Source: Morella rubra (Eukaryota > Streptophyta > Magnoliopsida > Fagales > Myricaceae). Taken from it: a stretch of DNA of 64,000 bases. A model generated the notes under the pieces. It searched no databases. It was not told the DNA's origin and worked only from the letters and a program-made list of their open reading frames with translations. Location of the stretch: contig CM025854.1 of the NCBI GenBank assembly GCA_003952965.2, positions 17,579,959 through 17,643,958 on the forward strand, written 5' to 3'. A program made the translations under genes and the position numbers. This document shows, one piece after another, positions 1 through 10,421 of this stretch (the stretch's first letter is position 1; each line of letters starts with the position of its first letter).

Positions 1-2034
1 TAGAATCACGTTCTAATGGGGTTTCTTGCAAGCACTTTTTTCGCGTTAAGATCCGCTTTGATATTTGCAACCCGCTTAAGGATGGTTTTCTGTTCCCTCG
101 CCCCAATCTGCCAGTGACTTTCATTAGCTTTCGCTATGAGAAATTATCTGATTTTCTGTTACAGATGTGGTTGAATTGGTCATTCTTTATCAATGTGTCC
201 TAATGAAGTTCCAAATAGTGCAATTTAGAAATATGGTCCTTGGTTACGTGCTAATCCGTGGCATAGTTCAACTATCATTTCTGCTTCTAAATCCAACTAA
301 GGGGCATGTTGGTTTTGATGGGATTTTTAAGCTTTGAGGCGTTTGAGAATTTTTAGGTGATATTAAAATTGTATTGGTGTTTGTGTAGAAATTGTTGAGG
401 TACAATAAAAGTAATGATGATTTTTAAAGTTGTTGTTTGTAGATTACTTTTACTAGATGATGGAAGAAGATAAAATGTAAAGTAATATTATTTATTTATA
501 ATATTTATTATAATTTCAATTTTTTTATTATAATATAAATATTTAAAAGTATTAAAAAAAAGAAAACGACAAATGCAGTTAAAAAATAAAAAATAAACAA
601 AAATAAAAAATGAAGAAGAGAAGAAGCGTGATTCATGCTACTGACAAGCAAAAAAAAATAAAAAAAAAAAAAAAAAGAAAAGAAGAGAAGAAGCGTAATT
701 CATGCTATTGACAAGTTGCAGGTATGGCAGAGACAGGGCAAGGTATCGCAGGTATGGCAGGGGGAAAAAATTGCGACAGTATTTAATGGGCGGATGAAAT
801 GACCGTATCACCTTCAACTAAAGCTTAGTGTTGGATAAAGTAGTTGGGACATTTCGTCTATTCACATGTCCGAGTGGTTAATGCACTGAACGTGTGAGGC
901 CATATATTTTTTAAAATTTCGTTTTACCCTTCGATATTTATGTCCTCAACACAGTACTTGAGAGTATATTAATAATTTTTCATAAACATTGTCAGGGTAA
1001 AAATAAAAAATCACTTCCTGCATCCTCAATTTAAACATGTTCGATTTACAGTAGACAAACGTGGATTATTCTCCACGAAACCAACACGCTCCAAGCTTCT
1101 TTTTCTGGACGATCTGGTTCTTTTGCTGGACGATCTAGTTTTGTAGCCGCCGATAGCTTCTCCACCTCACTTCCGGTCTTGTCTCAGTCAGACGGTCAAT
1201 TGGTCAATTCTTCAAGGCCTTCTCTTGCTTGTAGTGCTGGCATGAATCTTGGTCGTCCACTATGCCCTAGCAAGCCTTCAGTTGTACACCTAGCGTCGAC
1301 CGCTATCAGTGTTTTAGATAATATCAGTTTCTTTGACAGTGATATCATCCAGCTGCATTTATTATCAAATTTTGCTATATCCGATTTAGCTTCATCATCA
1401 GATGATAATTCTACTCCTAAGACTTGTTTGACTGATCCCAGTCTCGTGGTTGGTGGACATGCTAGAAATTGTTTGGATAACTTCCCGAATGCTTGTCGTT
1501 TGCTGCCTATGTCTCAGCCTTCCGTGCCAGCTGTCCAACCTATCTTTAAGATCGCTTAAGTGCTTATGTCAGCCCTTTTCTCTATTACCGACCTGCCCTC
1601 AGCTTCATAAGTTTTTTTTTTTCTAAGCAGCTTCAGAAGTTATAAAATCTTACGTTGCATGGTCTTGTTCCTCACCTTCACATAGTGTTGGCATGAACTC
1701 TCACCCTAACTCCCCAATTTCTTCTCCTTGCTCATCGATGGACACCAGCTCACCTCCCTGTTCATCCTTTGTTGCTGCCATTGATGAGATTTCACCAACT
1801 CCCCCTAATAGTCTTATTATCTCAGATGCTGAAGCGCAAGCCTTTGCCCTTTCATGCCTGGAGCCATAGCATTCTGCACGTACTCTGCCTCCAATCACTA
1901 CTCGTGACTTTCTAGACTCTCTAGAGTCAGTGACCTCCTCTTCGTCTGTTTTGGGTGATCCGTTTCTTGCAGAGTTCTTCCGCACCATTGCTCCACCAAC
2001 TCAACCTTGCTTCTCTCTTGGTTCTGGACCTGGT
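1..2034 (+). pseudogene. LINE ORF1 (zinc-knuckle nucleic-acid-binding protein), broken
   Basis: Translation near the left edge gives a CX2CX4HX4C knuckle at 157-198 (FCYRCG, a stop where a basic residue is usual, then IGHSLSMCP), followed by KYGPWLRA. This is the signature of the ORF1 protein of plant L1-type LINEs. After the inserted TIR element (301-1092) the frame resumes with a serine-rich tail (1093-1560, for example GRSGSFAGRSSF). That tail is typical of the low-complexity C-terminal half of these proteins and runs to the CACTA insertion at 2035. The protein would bind LINE RNA in the retrotransposition particle. In-frame stops at 172 and 223 show it is not functional. Confidence 0.75.
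301..1092. mobile_element. Short non-autonomous TIR element inside LINE ORF1
   Basis: The LINE reading is interrupted by about 790 bp of A-rich non-coding DNA. Its ends are inverted repeats: the left end reads GGGGCATGTTGGTTTTG, and the right end (1073-1092, reverse complement) reads GGAGCGTGTTGGTTTCG. There is no open frame. The target duplication is uncertain: AAG occurs at both edges if the ends are shifted by one base. The terminal sequence resembles PIF/Harbinger-like or hAT-like MITEs, and I cannot decide between them. Confidence 0.5.
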
Positions 2035-2049
2035 CACTACAAAAAAACA

Positions 2050-2215
2050 GTCTACAGCGGCGGTCACCAAAACCACCGCTATATACCCTATATGCCGGCG
2101 GTTTACTTCAAACGCGACCGAAAATACCCCTATAGCGGCAGTCATAAACCGCCGCTATAAACACAAGATAGCGGCGGTTTTTATGAAAAAGTCAATCATA
2201 GCGGTGATTTCAGCA
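2050..2215. repeat. 5' subterminal repeats of CACTA element 1
   Basis: Copies of AGCGGCGGT(C/T) and its reverse complement are spaced through about 160 bp just inside the left terminus. In En/Spm elements such motifs are the binding sites of the TNPA-type protein. That role is inferred here from position and repetition. Confidence 0.8.
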
Positions 2216-2284
2216 GCCTCCCCAAAAAAGAACTGCAAAAACGCGGTTTTGCGAATCACATCCTCGCTTTCCAGCTGTAGACTC

Positions 2285-3180
2285 AGAATTTCATTTATTC
2301 CTGAAATATTCAGTTTGTATGAAGCAATGAATTTTGCTGAAAATATATGAATTGGTTTGTATGAATTGATTGCTGAAAATATATTTTTTGTTTTGTATGA
2401 AAATATATGAATTGAAATATTTGAATTTATTCCTGAAAATATATGCATAGGTTTGTATGAATTGGTTGCTGCAATGTATTAATTGGTTGCTGAAAATATA
2501 TGAATTATAATGTATGAATTTATTGTTGAAAATATATGAATTGGTTTGTATGAATTGATTGCTGAAAATATATTTTTTGTTTTGTATGAATTCATTTGGA
2601 AATATATGAATTGAAATATTTGAATTTATTCCTGAAAATATATGCATAGGTTTGTATGAATTGGTTGCTGATGTATTAATTGGTTGCTGAAAATATATGA
2701 ATTATAATGTATGAATTTATTGTTGAAAATATATGAATTGGTTTGTATGAATTGATTGCTGAAAATATATTTTTTGTTTTGTATGAATTCATGGAAATAT
2801 ATGAATTGAAATATGAATTTATTCCTGAAAATATATGCAATTGTATGAATTGGTTGCTGATGAATTGCCTGCTGCAATATGAATGGATTGTATGAATTGA
2901 TTGCTGTATGAAATTCGTTTTGTATGAATTCATGGAAATATATGAATTGAAATATTTGAATTTATTCCTGAAAATATATGCATGGTTTGTATGAATTGGT
3001 TGCTGAAAATATATTTTTGTAAATTGGTTGCTGAAAATATATGAATTATAATGTATGAATTTATTGTTGAAAATATATGAATTGGTTTGTATGAATTGAT
3101 TGCTGAAAATATATCTTTTGTTTTGTATGTGCTGGTTGATTGCTGAAAATATATGAATTGGAATGTATGAATTTATTGAT
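2285..3180. repeat. AT-rich minisatellite with higher-order structure inside CACTA element 1
   Basis: About 0.9 kb is built from a 30-36 bp unit of the type TGTATGAATTGATTGCTG followed by AAAATATATGAATTG. Variants of the unit recur together: blocks containing GGTTTGTATGAATTGGTTGC recur at about 2449, 2650, 2838 and 2988, a period near 195 bp that shortens at the end. All open frames here are just translated repeat (for example IFSNQFIQTNSYIF) and are not genes. Confidence 0.9.
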
Positions 3181-3709
3181 GTCCAAAAGTCCGCTGTTTT
3201 ACTATTTTTTTTGGACCAGGTATCGTTATTAAAAATCTATTTTCTAAATTTCTTTCACAGTTGAACTCAATAGTCTCAACTACCGTGGTTTTCGTAACTG
3301 TGATTGAGGGACACTAGGTGACTTGCCATTCACATATTACTCTTTCACAGGTCAGTGGTATTTTGAATCTCTTCGTCAATTACTATTGTTTGTTCTTTTT
3401 TCCTTTTTTTTTTTAGAGATTAGAGTTTGTGGATTTTATTGGAAGGCGGACGGAATAACTAACTATTGTTGGAGATGTTGGTGTTTGTGGGTTCTGTTGG
3501 AAGGCGGAGGGTATGGCTAACTTTTATTTGTTGTTGGTTCTGTGGAGTTTATTGGAGATTGGAGGGGTAATTGTTATATGATGTTCGTTACGTGTGTTGT
3601 TTTATTAATCTATGTTAGTTTTATTGAAAAATCTTGATAAAATGTGAAAAACATTTAATCTTATGCATAATCTTTTTTGTTGCATTTCATATAGTTATTA
3701 TTGTCGCTC

Positions 3710-4170
3710 ATGGACAAGAGTTGGATGAAAAAGAAACGCGGGACAAGTGAATATGTGTTGGGAGTCAATGAGTTTCTGGGTTTTGCATCTAAGAGTATGG
3801 GTAGTGATGAGAGAATTTGTTGCCCTTGTGTAAAGTGCGTCAATTACAAGAGGTATAACATCAGTGTGTCAATTCGCGTTTAGTGCATACTGGAGATCGA
3901 TTAAGCGATGATCCATTCATTTTGGCACCACAAGCATCTCAAGTATACTATGTAGCAGATGAAAGACATCCAAATTGGGAAGTAGTTGTCAAGACCAAAC
4001 CAAGAGATGTGTTTGATGCTGGTAATGATGACGACATAGATGACTACTGTGAAAATGAACCTTACAATTTCAACGTTGAGCAAAACATCGAGAATGTACA
4101 CGATGATTTGACGTGGTTTAGAAATGAGGTGGAAGGAACAACACTAGATATACCTCAGGAATTTCCTATG
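3710..4170 (+). pseudogene. CACTA transposase remnant: Transpos_assoc domain joined to DUF4216-like segment
   Basis: From the ATG at 3710 the frame reads MDKSWMKKKRGTSEYVLGV, then CPCVKCVN. This is the N-terminal transposase-associated domain of plant CACTA TNP2 proteins, with its Cys cluster. After about 45 residues it passes, with a stop (3881-3883) and a change of frame, into DDPFILAPQASQVYYV and VVVKTKPRDVFD. That is the DUF4216-type region that normally lies hundreds of residues further on. An internal deletion therefore removed the DDE catalytic core. A splice donor-like GTATGT follows at 4170. The protein would have been the DNA-cleaving transposase; this copy cannot be. Confidence 0.85.
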
Positions 4171-4336
4171 GTATGTCAAATATGTCTCTGTTTTTGTGAT
4201 TGAAATATTTTTTTCTTACATGCTCAGATTTACATATATTCGTTTTATTGATGTTTTGTTTAAGGAAATGTGTTTTGTATTGTTGAATTTTACATTGAAA
4301 TCACTTTTATGCATGTTTAAATATTGTATAGGTACA

Positions 4337-6263
4337 ATGACGAGGAAGAGATTCAGGACTATATCTTCTTCATCACAGCCACCTGTGCCACCATCGCAAG
4401 AAGCAACGGCATCACAAGAAGCAACGCCGTCACAGCCACCTGCGCATCCTTCAGAACAGGCTACGATGCCATCGTCCGATTATGATCAATCTTTGAACGA
4501 TAACGAAATAATTGGTATGTTCATAACCACAATAGAGATAATCTAAGTTTAATATGTTACTCAATTTAGTTTCACATGCTAAATGTGCAGGTGATACTGA
4601 AGTCCGGAAAGTGCGTGGCGGCACGCGGATGACGGACGTCTGGAATCTGAAGGAAGACGAATTGATTCCAGTACAATTCAATGGCAATGGGCAGCCATTG
4701 GGTAATGAAGGGGGAATATTTAACAAATTCATTGCGAATCAAATAGAATTGGCGTAAAGAATCAAATCCCGTAAATGTCAATAAAAGAGGACTGTTGGAG
4801 CCTCATGACGGTATAATTTTGGTTATTTGTCACAATTGTTATTCAACTATATGAATTTAATAATTGACGCACCTAACTGTTTGGGTATATTTTGCAGAAA
4901 CGGTTTACAATCCCCGAGCCTCCATTGGGGGATATTGTCAAGAGCTGGTTCCTCAAAGATTTAGGAGAGAAATGGAGGAACTACAAGTGTAGTTTAAAGC
5001 AAAATATTTTGATGAGGCCTTTACGCCTCAGTATGTGAAAAATAATGCTCCAACAGACGTTAATTTGGAGCAATTTTGCAAATTAGTCGATTTTTGGTAT
5101 TCTGATGCAGGACGGGTATGACATTTATTTATTTGTATTATAATTTTTATGAATATAACTTCTTATTAATTTTAACTGTCTTGATGTTAATGTAGCATCG
5201 AAGTCATGCTGGAAAACAAAATAGATCGCTCCAAACGACGGTCCACACTGCAGGATCAAAGAGCTTCGCACGTTATGCTCACGAATTGGTATGTAGTACT
5301 TTCATTAGTTTGTTTAATAGTATAGTACTTATCATTGTCATTCTTATTTGTAATTTACAATTTCATCACGAATTCGTGTTTGTGATGCAGGAAAAAGAGA
5401 AACAAGTTCCAATCAATCGAGCGGATTTATATAAAACTGTCCATATGCGTTCTGACGGATCTCCAATAAATCCGGACGTAGCAGAGAAAATAGTATGTCA
5501 TTATTACATCAATTTTGATTTCAATGTGCGAATATTAATTCAAAATTTAATTGTACGTTGTACTCTCTCAGAGGCGAATGGAGGAGATTGGACTGAACGA
5601 TTCAGGAAGTTCACAAACTTCCAACGAATTTAGAGTGGATGGCAGCATCGGTTGGTCACCATCTGACCGATATGCACAAGTGATTGGTCCAGAACGACAT
5701 GGTCGCATTCGCGGCGTTGGATTAGGACCAACTCCTTCATCTCATCCTGCCAACACCAACGTAAGATCCAGTCAGCCTACATCCTCTAGTAACGAGAGAG
5801 CCGTATTTATGGAAAATAGAGTTCAGATGTTGGAGTCTGAAGTAGCATCGCTTAAATCTACAATACAAATGATGGCACAAGCTTGGGTAAAAGTTTTATT
5901 TACTTATCCTCAAGTATTACTATTGACTCTATTTATGTATATTTCGTAGTTAATTAATGTTTGTTTAACTGTTGTAGGAGCAACGTCAATACCAAGATGT
6001 TCCAATAACAATCAGGTTTCACCAGCAATTCATAGATCATCTCATGCAAGTCGGAAAACGAGTGTTGGTAAGATACAAACATAAATGAATACTGCCATTA
6101 ATTTAATTTTAAGTATGTACTAAGCTCTTTTATCTTTGTTCATGTCATTACTGTTTGTTAATTTTACATTATTGTAATAGCAGACAATGCCGATGACGCA
6201 GAAAGTGAGGAGCAGATGGTGCTGAAGGTGGAGAGGATTAAATTTAGAGTTATTTGTACTTAA
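4337..6263 (+). pseudogene. CACTA second gene, Transposase_24/TNPA-like, spliced and partly decayed
   Basis: The start MTRKRFRT is followed by a Ser/Pro/Gln-rich leader. Plausible exons with GT-AG borders are 4337-4514, 4591-4810, 4898-5115, 5196-5288, 5391-5492, 5572-5886, 5978-6067 and about 6181-6263. Diagnostic motifs are RKVRGGTRMTDVW, LGEKWRNYKC, TTVHTAGSKSFARYAHEL and MRSDGSPINPDVAEKI, all typical of the PF03004 plant transposase family. The last large exon ends in a leucine-heptad stretch (ENRVQMLESEVASLKS), a likely coiled coil. In En/Spm this protein binds the subterminal repeats. Exon 2 has a stop (4755-4757), and exon 3 a one-base shift near 5000. The later exons are surprisingly clean, so decay is moderate. 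Confidence 0.85.
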
Positions 6264-6454
6264 ATGTCATGACTTGTTAGTTTTTAGTCTATTGAGAAAA
6301 TACCATTAACTTATTTTTGTTTGATGCAAAACTTGTAAGACATGCTTATAATGAAATATATTTTGTTTTATTGCACTTTTCTTTGTTTGCATTAATCAAT
6401 TAAAATCTATAACAAAATTTGTATGGTAGGAAAATATAACCAAAAAAAAAAAAA

Positions 6455-6800
6455 AAACCTATAGCGGCGGTCACTGACCGCCGTTATAAAACCAACGATA
6501 GGGTTATAGCAGCGGTCATGTAACCGCCGCTATAACCCTATAGCCGACCGCTGCTAAAACTGTAGCGGCGGTCAATGGCCGCCGCTACAGCACGTCGCGG
6601 AAAAAAAAGTTGGCTCTATAGCGGCGGTCGACCGCCGCTGTGTGACCGCCGCTATAGAGCCGACGTATACACCAGCGGTCTCACAACCGCGCTATAGGGC
6701 TGTGCCGACGGTGATATGCTAAAAAACCGCTGCTATAGGATATAGCAGCGGTTTTGGAACCTATAGCGGCGGTTTCCGACCGCCGCTATAGGTGTTTTTT
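6455..6800. repeat. 3' subterminal palindromic repeats of CACTA element 1
   Basis: About ten copies of TATAGCGGCGGTC-type motifs occur, many arranged head-to-head so that each pair forms a small hairpin (for example TAGCGGCGGTC next to GACCGCCGCTA). Position and sequence match the left subterminal block and both ends of the second CACTA element at 18.9-22.2 kb. Confidence 0.88.
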
Positions 6801-6809
6801 TCTGTAGTG

Positions 6810-7475
6810 TCAGATGTTCTCGTCTCCTACTTACTCTGCCAGTTTCCATATACCACATGTTGCTTCCAACCAGTTGGTTAAGTATCACACTCCATTGGCC
6901 GTTGATTATTCTAGCAGTTATAAGGGTAAGGGCAAGTTGTTCTCACCTGCTTGTGATGATTTCATTTATGCTCTGGTTGTGCCCTCTACTCGGCCTCCTC
7001 CTAGTGGATGTGGGCTCACATCAGCTCTGCATTAAATAGCTCACGGTCCAGTTTTCTCAGATGCCATGGTTACTGAATACCATGGGTTCTCTTTGAACAA
7101 ACGCAACCTAAGTGCAGTTGAAAGTGCAAATCATGTGACCTCGGAGAAATTTTTTTTTTGTCACTTATACTGTTGCCTAAGCTGCAGCCGATATTGGCAC
7201 CTCCTGTGGTCCTCCCTGCGGTTGCTCCTGCTCCTAATCCTATTTTGTCAGTGCTGAAACAATCTAAAAAAACTTTGACTTCCTTCGAGCGGAATCAAAC
7301 ACGTCTGAAAAAAGCTAAACAAGCCCGTCGGGCTAAGGCCCTTATGCTGGATGATCCTTTTTCCATCCTTATGGACTCACAGGTCGAAGAGGCAAACATT
7401 AATCAACCTCCAGCTGCCCATGATCTTAGTTTTATGGAACTGTTGTGGTCTTGCCCAGGCTATGGTGGGTAGAGC
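6810..7475 (+). pseudogene. LINE ORF1 C-terminal tail and ORF1/ORF2 junction
   Basis: After the CACTA element the LINE frame resumes as MFSSPTYSASFHIPHVAS and continues as low-complexity ORF1 tail. It ends with a basic stretch (7260-7345, FERNQTRLKKAKQARRAK), typical for the region just before ORF2 in L1-type plant LINEs. The frame ends by about 7472, overlapping the first codons of ORF2 at 7420. Stops and a T-run near 7150 break the frame. Confidence 0.65.
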
Positions 7476-8160
7476 TCTTCGGGCCCTTATTACTACGTAT
7501 AATCCGGACTGTGTTTTTCTTTTGGAAACTAAGTTGAAGGAAAGTCATATTGCTATTATTGTACATAGATCTGGCTTTTCTTTGTTTGCAGCTTCTCCAA
7601 CTGTAGGCTCTAGAGGTGAACTTTTGTTTCTGTGGCGTCCAAATGTGCCTGTAACTGTGCTAAGTTGCTCTCAATGGATGATCAATGTGTTTCTGTATCC
7701 TGATCTTCCCCAACAATCTTTCTTATTAACTTTAGCGTATGGTCCTTCTCGTTATTATGATAAGCGTCAATTTTGGGATTCTCTGCATTACATATCTGCA
7801 TCCCACTCAGAAGCTTGGTTATTAATAGGTGATTTCAACTCAATCACCTCTCAGATAGAAAAACGGGGAGGCCAACCTTATGCTAGTTCCTCCAATGGTG
7901 GTGGTTTTTCTGATTTCGTAAATGCAAGTGGTCTTATTGATTTGGGTTTTCATGGCAACTCCTTTATGTGGAATAATGGTTGTGGAGGTTGTGGTAACAT
8001 TCGAGAGCGTCTTGATCAGAGCCTTGCAAATCCTCGAGGGCATGTAATGTATCCCAATGCATAAGTTTTGCACTCGCCAAGAATTTTTTCAGATCATCTT
8101 CCATTGATTTTAAATACTGATGGTCATTGTCAGCTTCTCTTCCGTCCTTTTAAATTCGAA
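7420..8160 (+). pseudogene. LINE ORF2, endonuclease domain
   Basis: ORF2 starts MILVLWNCCGLAQ at 7420, the usual opening of the endonuclease/exonuclease/phosphatase domain of plant L1 ORF2p. Next come LLETKL, the catalytic GDFN at 7828-7839, LGFHGNSFMWNN, and NIRERLDQ, all in one open frame to about 8060. After a frame change the SDHLPLIL motif follows at about 8090. The domain nicks target DNA to prime reverse transcription. All core motifs are visible, but the frame shift near 8060 separates SDH from the rest, so the copy is inactive. Confidence 0.88.
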
Positions 8161-8880
8161 GCTATGTGGATTCGTGATCCAGGTAGTTTTTACTGTGGCT
8201 ACTGCTTGGCGGCCTCATGCAAATGGCAGTCCTGCCTATGTTTTGTCTCACAAGGTTGACAAAGTAAAAAAGGCTCTCTGTATTTGGAACAAAAATCACT
8301 TTGGTTTCATTAAGGATCGAATCTGTTCTTTAACTCGTGCACTTGACCATATTAACCAGCTCGATCCCAGTGTGGACAACATCACTTTGGAAGCCTCTCT
8401 TGAAAGTTAAAACTGCTATTCATGAACAACTCACTAGAGAGGCAATAATGTGGCGTCAGCGCTCTAGAGTTGAATGGCTGGTGTCAAAAGATCTTAATAC
8501 CAAATTTTTTTTATGCTTCTACAACTATTCGGGGGAATAGAAACTTCATTATGTCTATTCAAATGGAAGACAATTCTTGGGTGACAGGTCGTACGGCCAT
8601 CGGAGACTCGCTGATCCAATATTTTACTCAACTTTTTGACTCTACTAATCCCTCTCTCCCTTCTGACTTTGCTAATCTTATTTCTCCTGTCATTGTCAAG
8701 AAGATTCCCTTCTCCTGGATTCCATTCCAACGCCTATGGAGATATATGATATGGTTAAATCTATGGGATCCAATAAACCTCCTGGACCCGACAGCTTTCC
8801 GGTTCTCTTTTACAAAGAATATTGGCATATTATTGGTCCTCATGTGAGGAGCATGGTTCAGAACTTTTTCAACATTGGTT

Positions 8881-8897
8881 GTCTGCTGTCTTCTTTC
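8881..8897. repeat. SINE target-site duplication, left copy
   Basis: The 17 bases GTCTGCTGTCTTCTTTC here match 9017-9033 at 16 of 17 positions and bound the SINE exactly. Confidence 0.85.
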
Positions 8898-9016
8898 TTT
8901 TTTTTTTTTTAGGTAAAGCAGGACCAAGCCTGCGGGGAAAGGGGGCAAGGGGATTCGAGCCCTGATGGAACCCTCCCCAAAGGGAGGAGGTGACAACTGA
9001 GCTATAGCTCGCTGGC
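8898..9016 (-). mobile_element. tRNA-derived SINE inserted in the LINE reverse transcriptase
   Basis: Read on the - strand this 119-bp element has a pol III box A (TAGCTCAGTTGT, complement of 8993-9004), a box B (GGCTCGAATCC, complement of 8951-8961), a short body, and a poly(A) tail that appears as a T run at 8898-8909. A 17-bp target duplication flanks it. The GAGCTATAGCTCAGT head resembles a plant tRNA-related SINE. I cannot name the family. Confidence 0.88.
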
Positions 9017-9033
9017 GTCTACTGTCTTCTTTC
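9017..9033. repeat. SINE target-site duplication, right copy
   Basis: GTCTACTGTCTTCTTTC, one mismatch to 8881-8897. Confidence 0.85.
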
Positions 9034-10421
9034 AATCATACATTTATTGCCCTTATTCTAAAAGTGGACAATCCGCTTAAGGTGCAACATTTTCATCCCA
9101 TCAGTATCTGTAATGTTTGCTACAAAATTATTTCCAAACTCATTGCTACCTGACTCAAGCAGTTTCTTCCACATATGATTTCTGAGTAGCTATCGGATTA
9201 TATACCAGGGCGTCTAATTTAGGATAATTCTATCTTGACTCATGAAATTTTTCATGCCTTATCTCTCAAACGTAGTTAATGTGGTAATCTCGCCTTCAAA
9301 ATTGACATGTAGCATATAACCGAATGGAATGGAACCTCATTCTCCTTGCTCTCAAATTGTTTGGTTTTAGCTCTTGTTGGATTCATTGGATTTGTGCTTG
9401 CCTATCTTCAGTATCCTACTCAATTCTTCTCAATGGCAGTCCTTATGGATTTATTACTCCTACTCGTGGCTTGCGCCAAGGCGATCCTTTATCACCCTTT
9501 TTTTGTTTGCAATTGGAATGGAAATCCTGTCATGCTTACTGGATAAGGCTTATTCCCTTTATTTGATCCATGGTGTTCGCTTAAGCAGAGATGGTCCTTC
9601 AATTACACATCAACTATACGCAGATGATTTACTTGTTTTTGGAAAAGCTACATCCACTGAGGCACATCATATTGGTTTTTGTTTGGATTTATTCTCTCAA
9701 TGGTCTGGTCAACCACCGAATGCACATAAATCTTCCATCTTTATCACTGCCAATACAAATCATTCTTCAGCTAGCGTTATCTGTGAATTCTTTGGTTTTC
9801 AGCTGATGCCTACCTCTTCTAAGCATGTAGGTCTTCCATTGATTCGACCTCGATCCCAAAGTATGGCTTTTGGAGACATTCAGATTCATATTGATCATAA
9901 AATCTCTGGTTGGAAAAGTAAAATATTATCTCAAGTAGGAAGAACAATGCTAATCAAATCCGTATCAACTTCTATTCCTATATATGGCACGTCCTCTATG
10001 TTACTCCCTCAATCCATCTGCCACAAGATTGATTTTCAGTTCAGAAGATTTTGGTGGGGTTACAAGAAAGATCATTCTCGCAACTTAACGTTCCATGCCT
10101 GGAGTAAGATTTGCTCTCCTAAGTCTGAAGGTAGGCTGGGTATTAAACCTATGCAGGAATTTAACTTGGCTCTTATCTCCAAATTAGGTTGGTTTATGTC
10201 TTTTTCTCATCCTCGTTCTTGGGTCCAATGTCTTTGAGCGAAATATCTCAGAAATACAACGTTCATGCATGTTGAACGACAGTCATTTTCTTCTTACATC
10301 TGGAAAGGCATCTTAAAATCTTGTCCAATTTTATCCCAAGGCCATTGTTTCTTAGTGGGACAAGGTGATACCATCCGTACGTGGGTTGATCCTTGGATAC
10401 CAGATCTTCGCTCATTTTGTC

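Larger units (their letters stand above)
2035..6809 (+). mobile_element. CACTA (En/Spm) transposon, internally deleted
   Basis: The element starts CACTACAAAAAAACAG and ends CTGTAGTG. GC-rich subterminal repeats (AGCGGCGGTC and its complement) fill both ends. Inside are a transposase-associated domain fused to a DUF4216-like segment (3710-4170) and a second spliced gene related to Transposase_24/TNPA-like proteins (4337-6263). The TNP2 catalytic core is absent, so the copy is non-autonomous. It sits in LINE ORF1: joining the flanks restores GGACCTGGTCAGATG. The flanks are GGT and TCA outside CACTA, or a perfect GTC/GTC if the element is taken as ACTAC...GTAGT. Confidence 0.92.
8160..10237 (+). 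pseudogene. LINE ORF2, reverse transcriptase domain (interrupted by a SINE)
   Basis: In order I read KPPGPDSFP (about 8770-8800), then the SINE. After it come TFIALILKVDNPLKVQ, HPISICNVCYKIISKL, PGRLI and AFKIDM (9034-9310). Then come ILLNGSPYGF and TPTRGLRQGDPLSP (about 9430-9500), the catalytic YADD (9617-9628) in QLYADDLLVFGKA, and SGWKSKILSQVGRTMLIKSV. These are fingers-to-thumb motifs of non-LTR reverse transcriptase. Frames switch repeatedly, and stops occur between 9140 and 9320. The longest clean piece, 9374-10237, covers the palm and thumb. Confidence 0.9.

Noticed and set aside
860-905. tRNA-Ser/Leu-like GTCCGAGTGGTTAATGC
   Set aside because: Only a box A-like stretch is present. 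There is no box B, no cloverleaf and no acceptor stem, and it lies inside a MITE-like element.
2155-2933. Four overlapping - strand open frames of IFSNQFIQTNSY type
   Set aside because: They are the translated minisatellite of CACTA element 1, not protein genes.
2285-3180. CRISPR-like regular repeats
   Set aside because: Units are contiguous variants without unique spacers, in a plant transposon.
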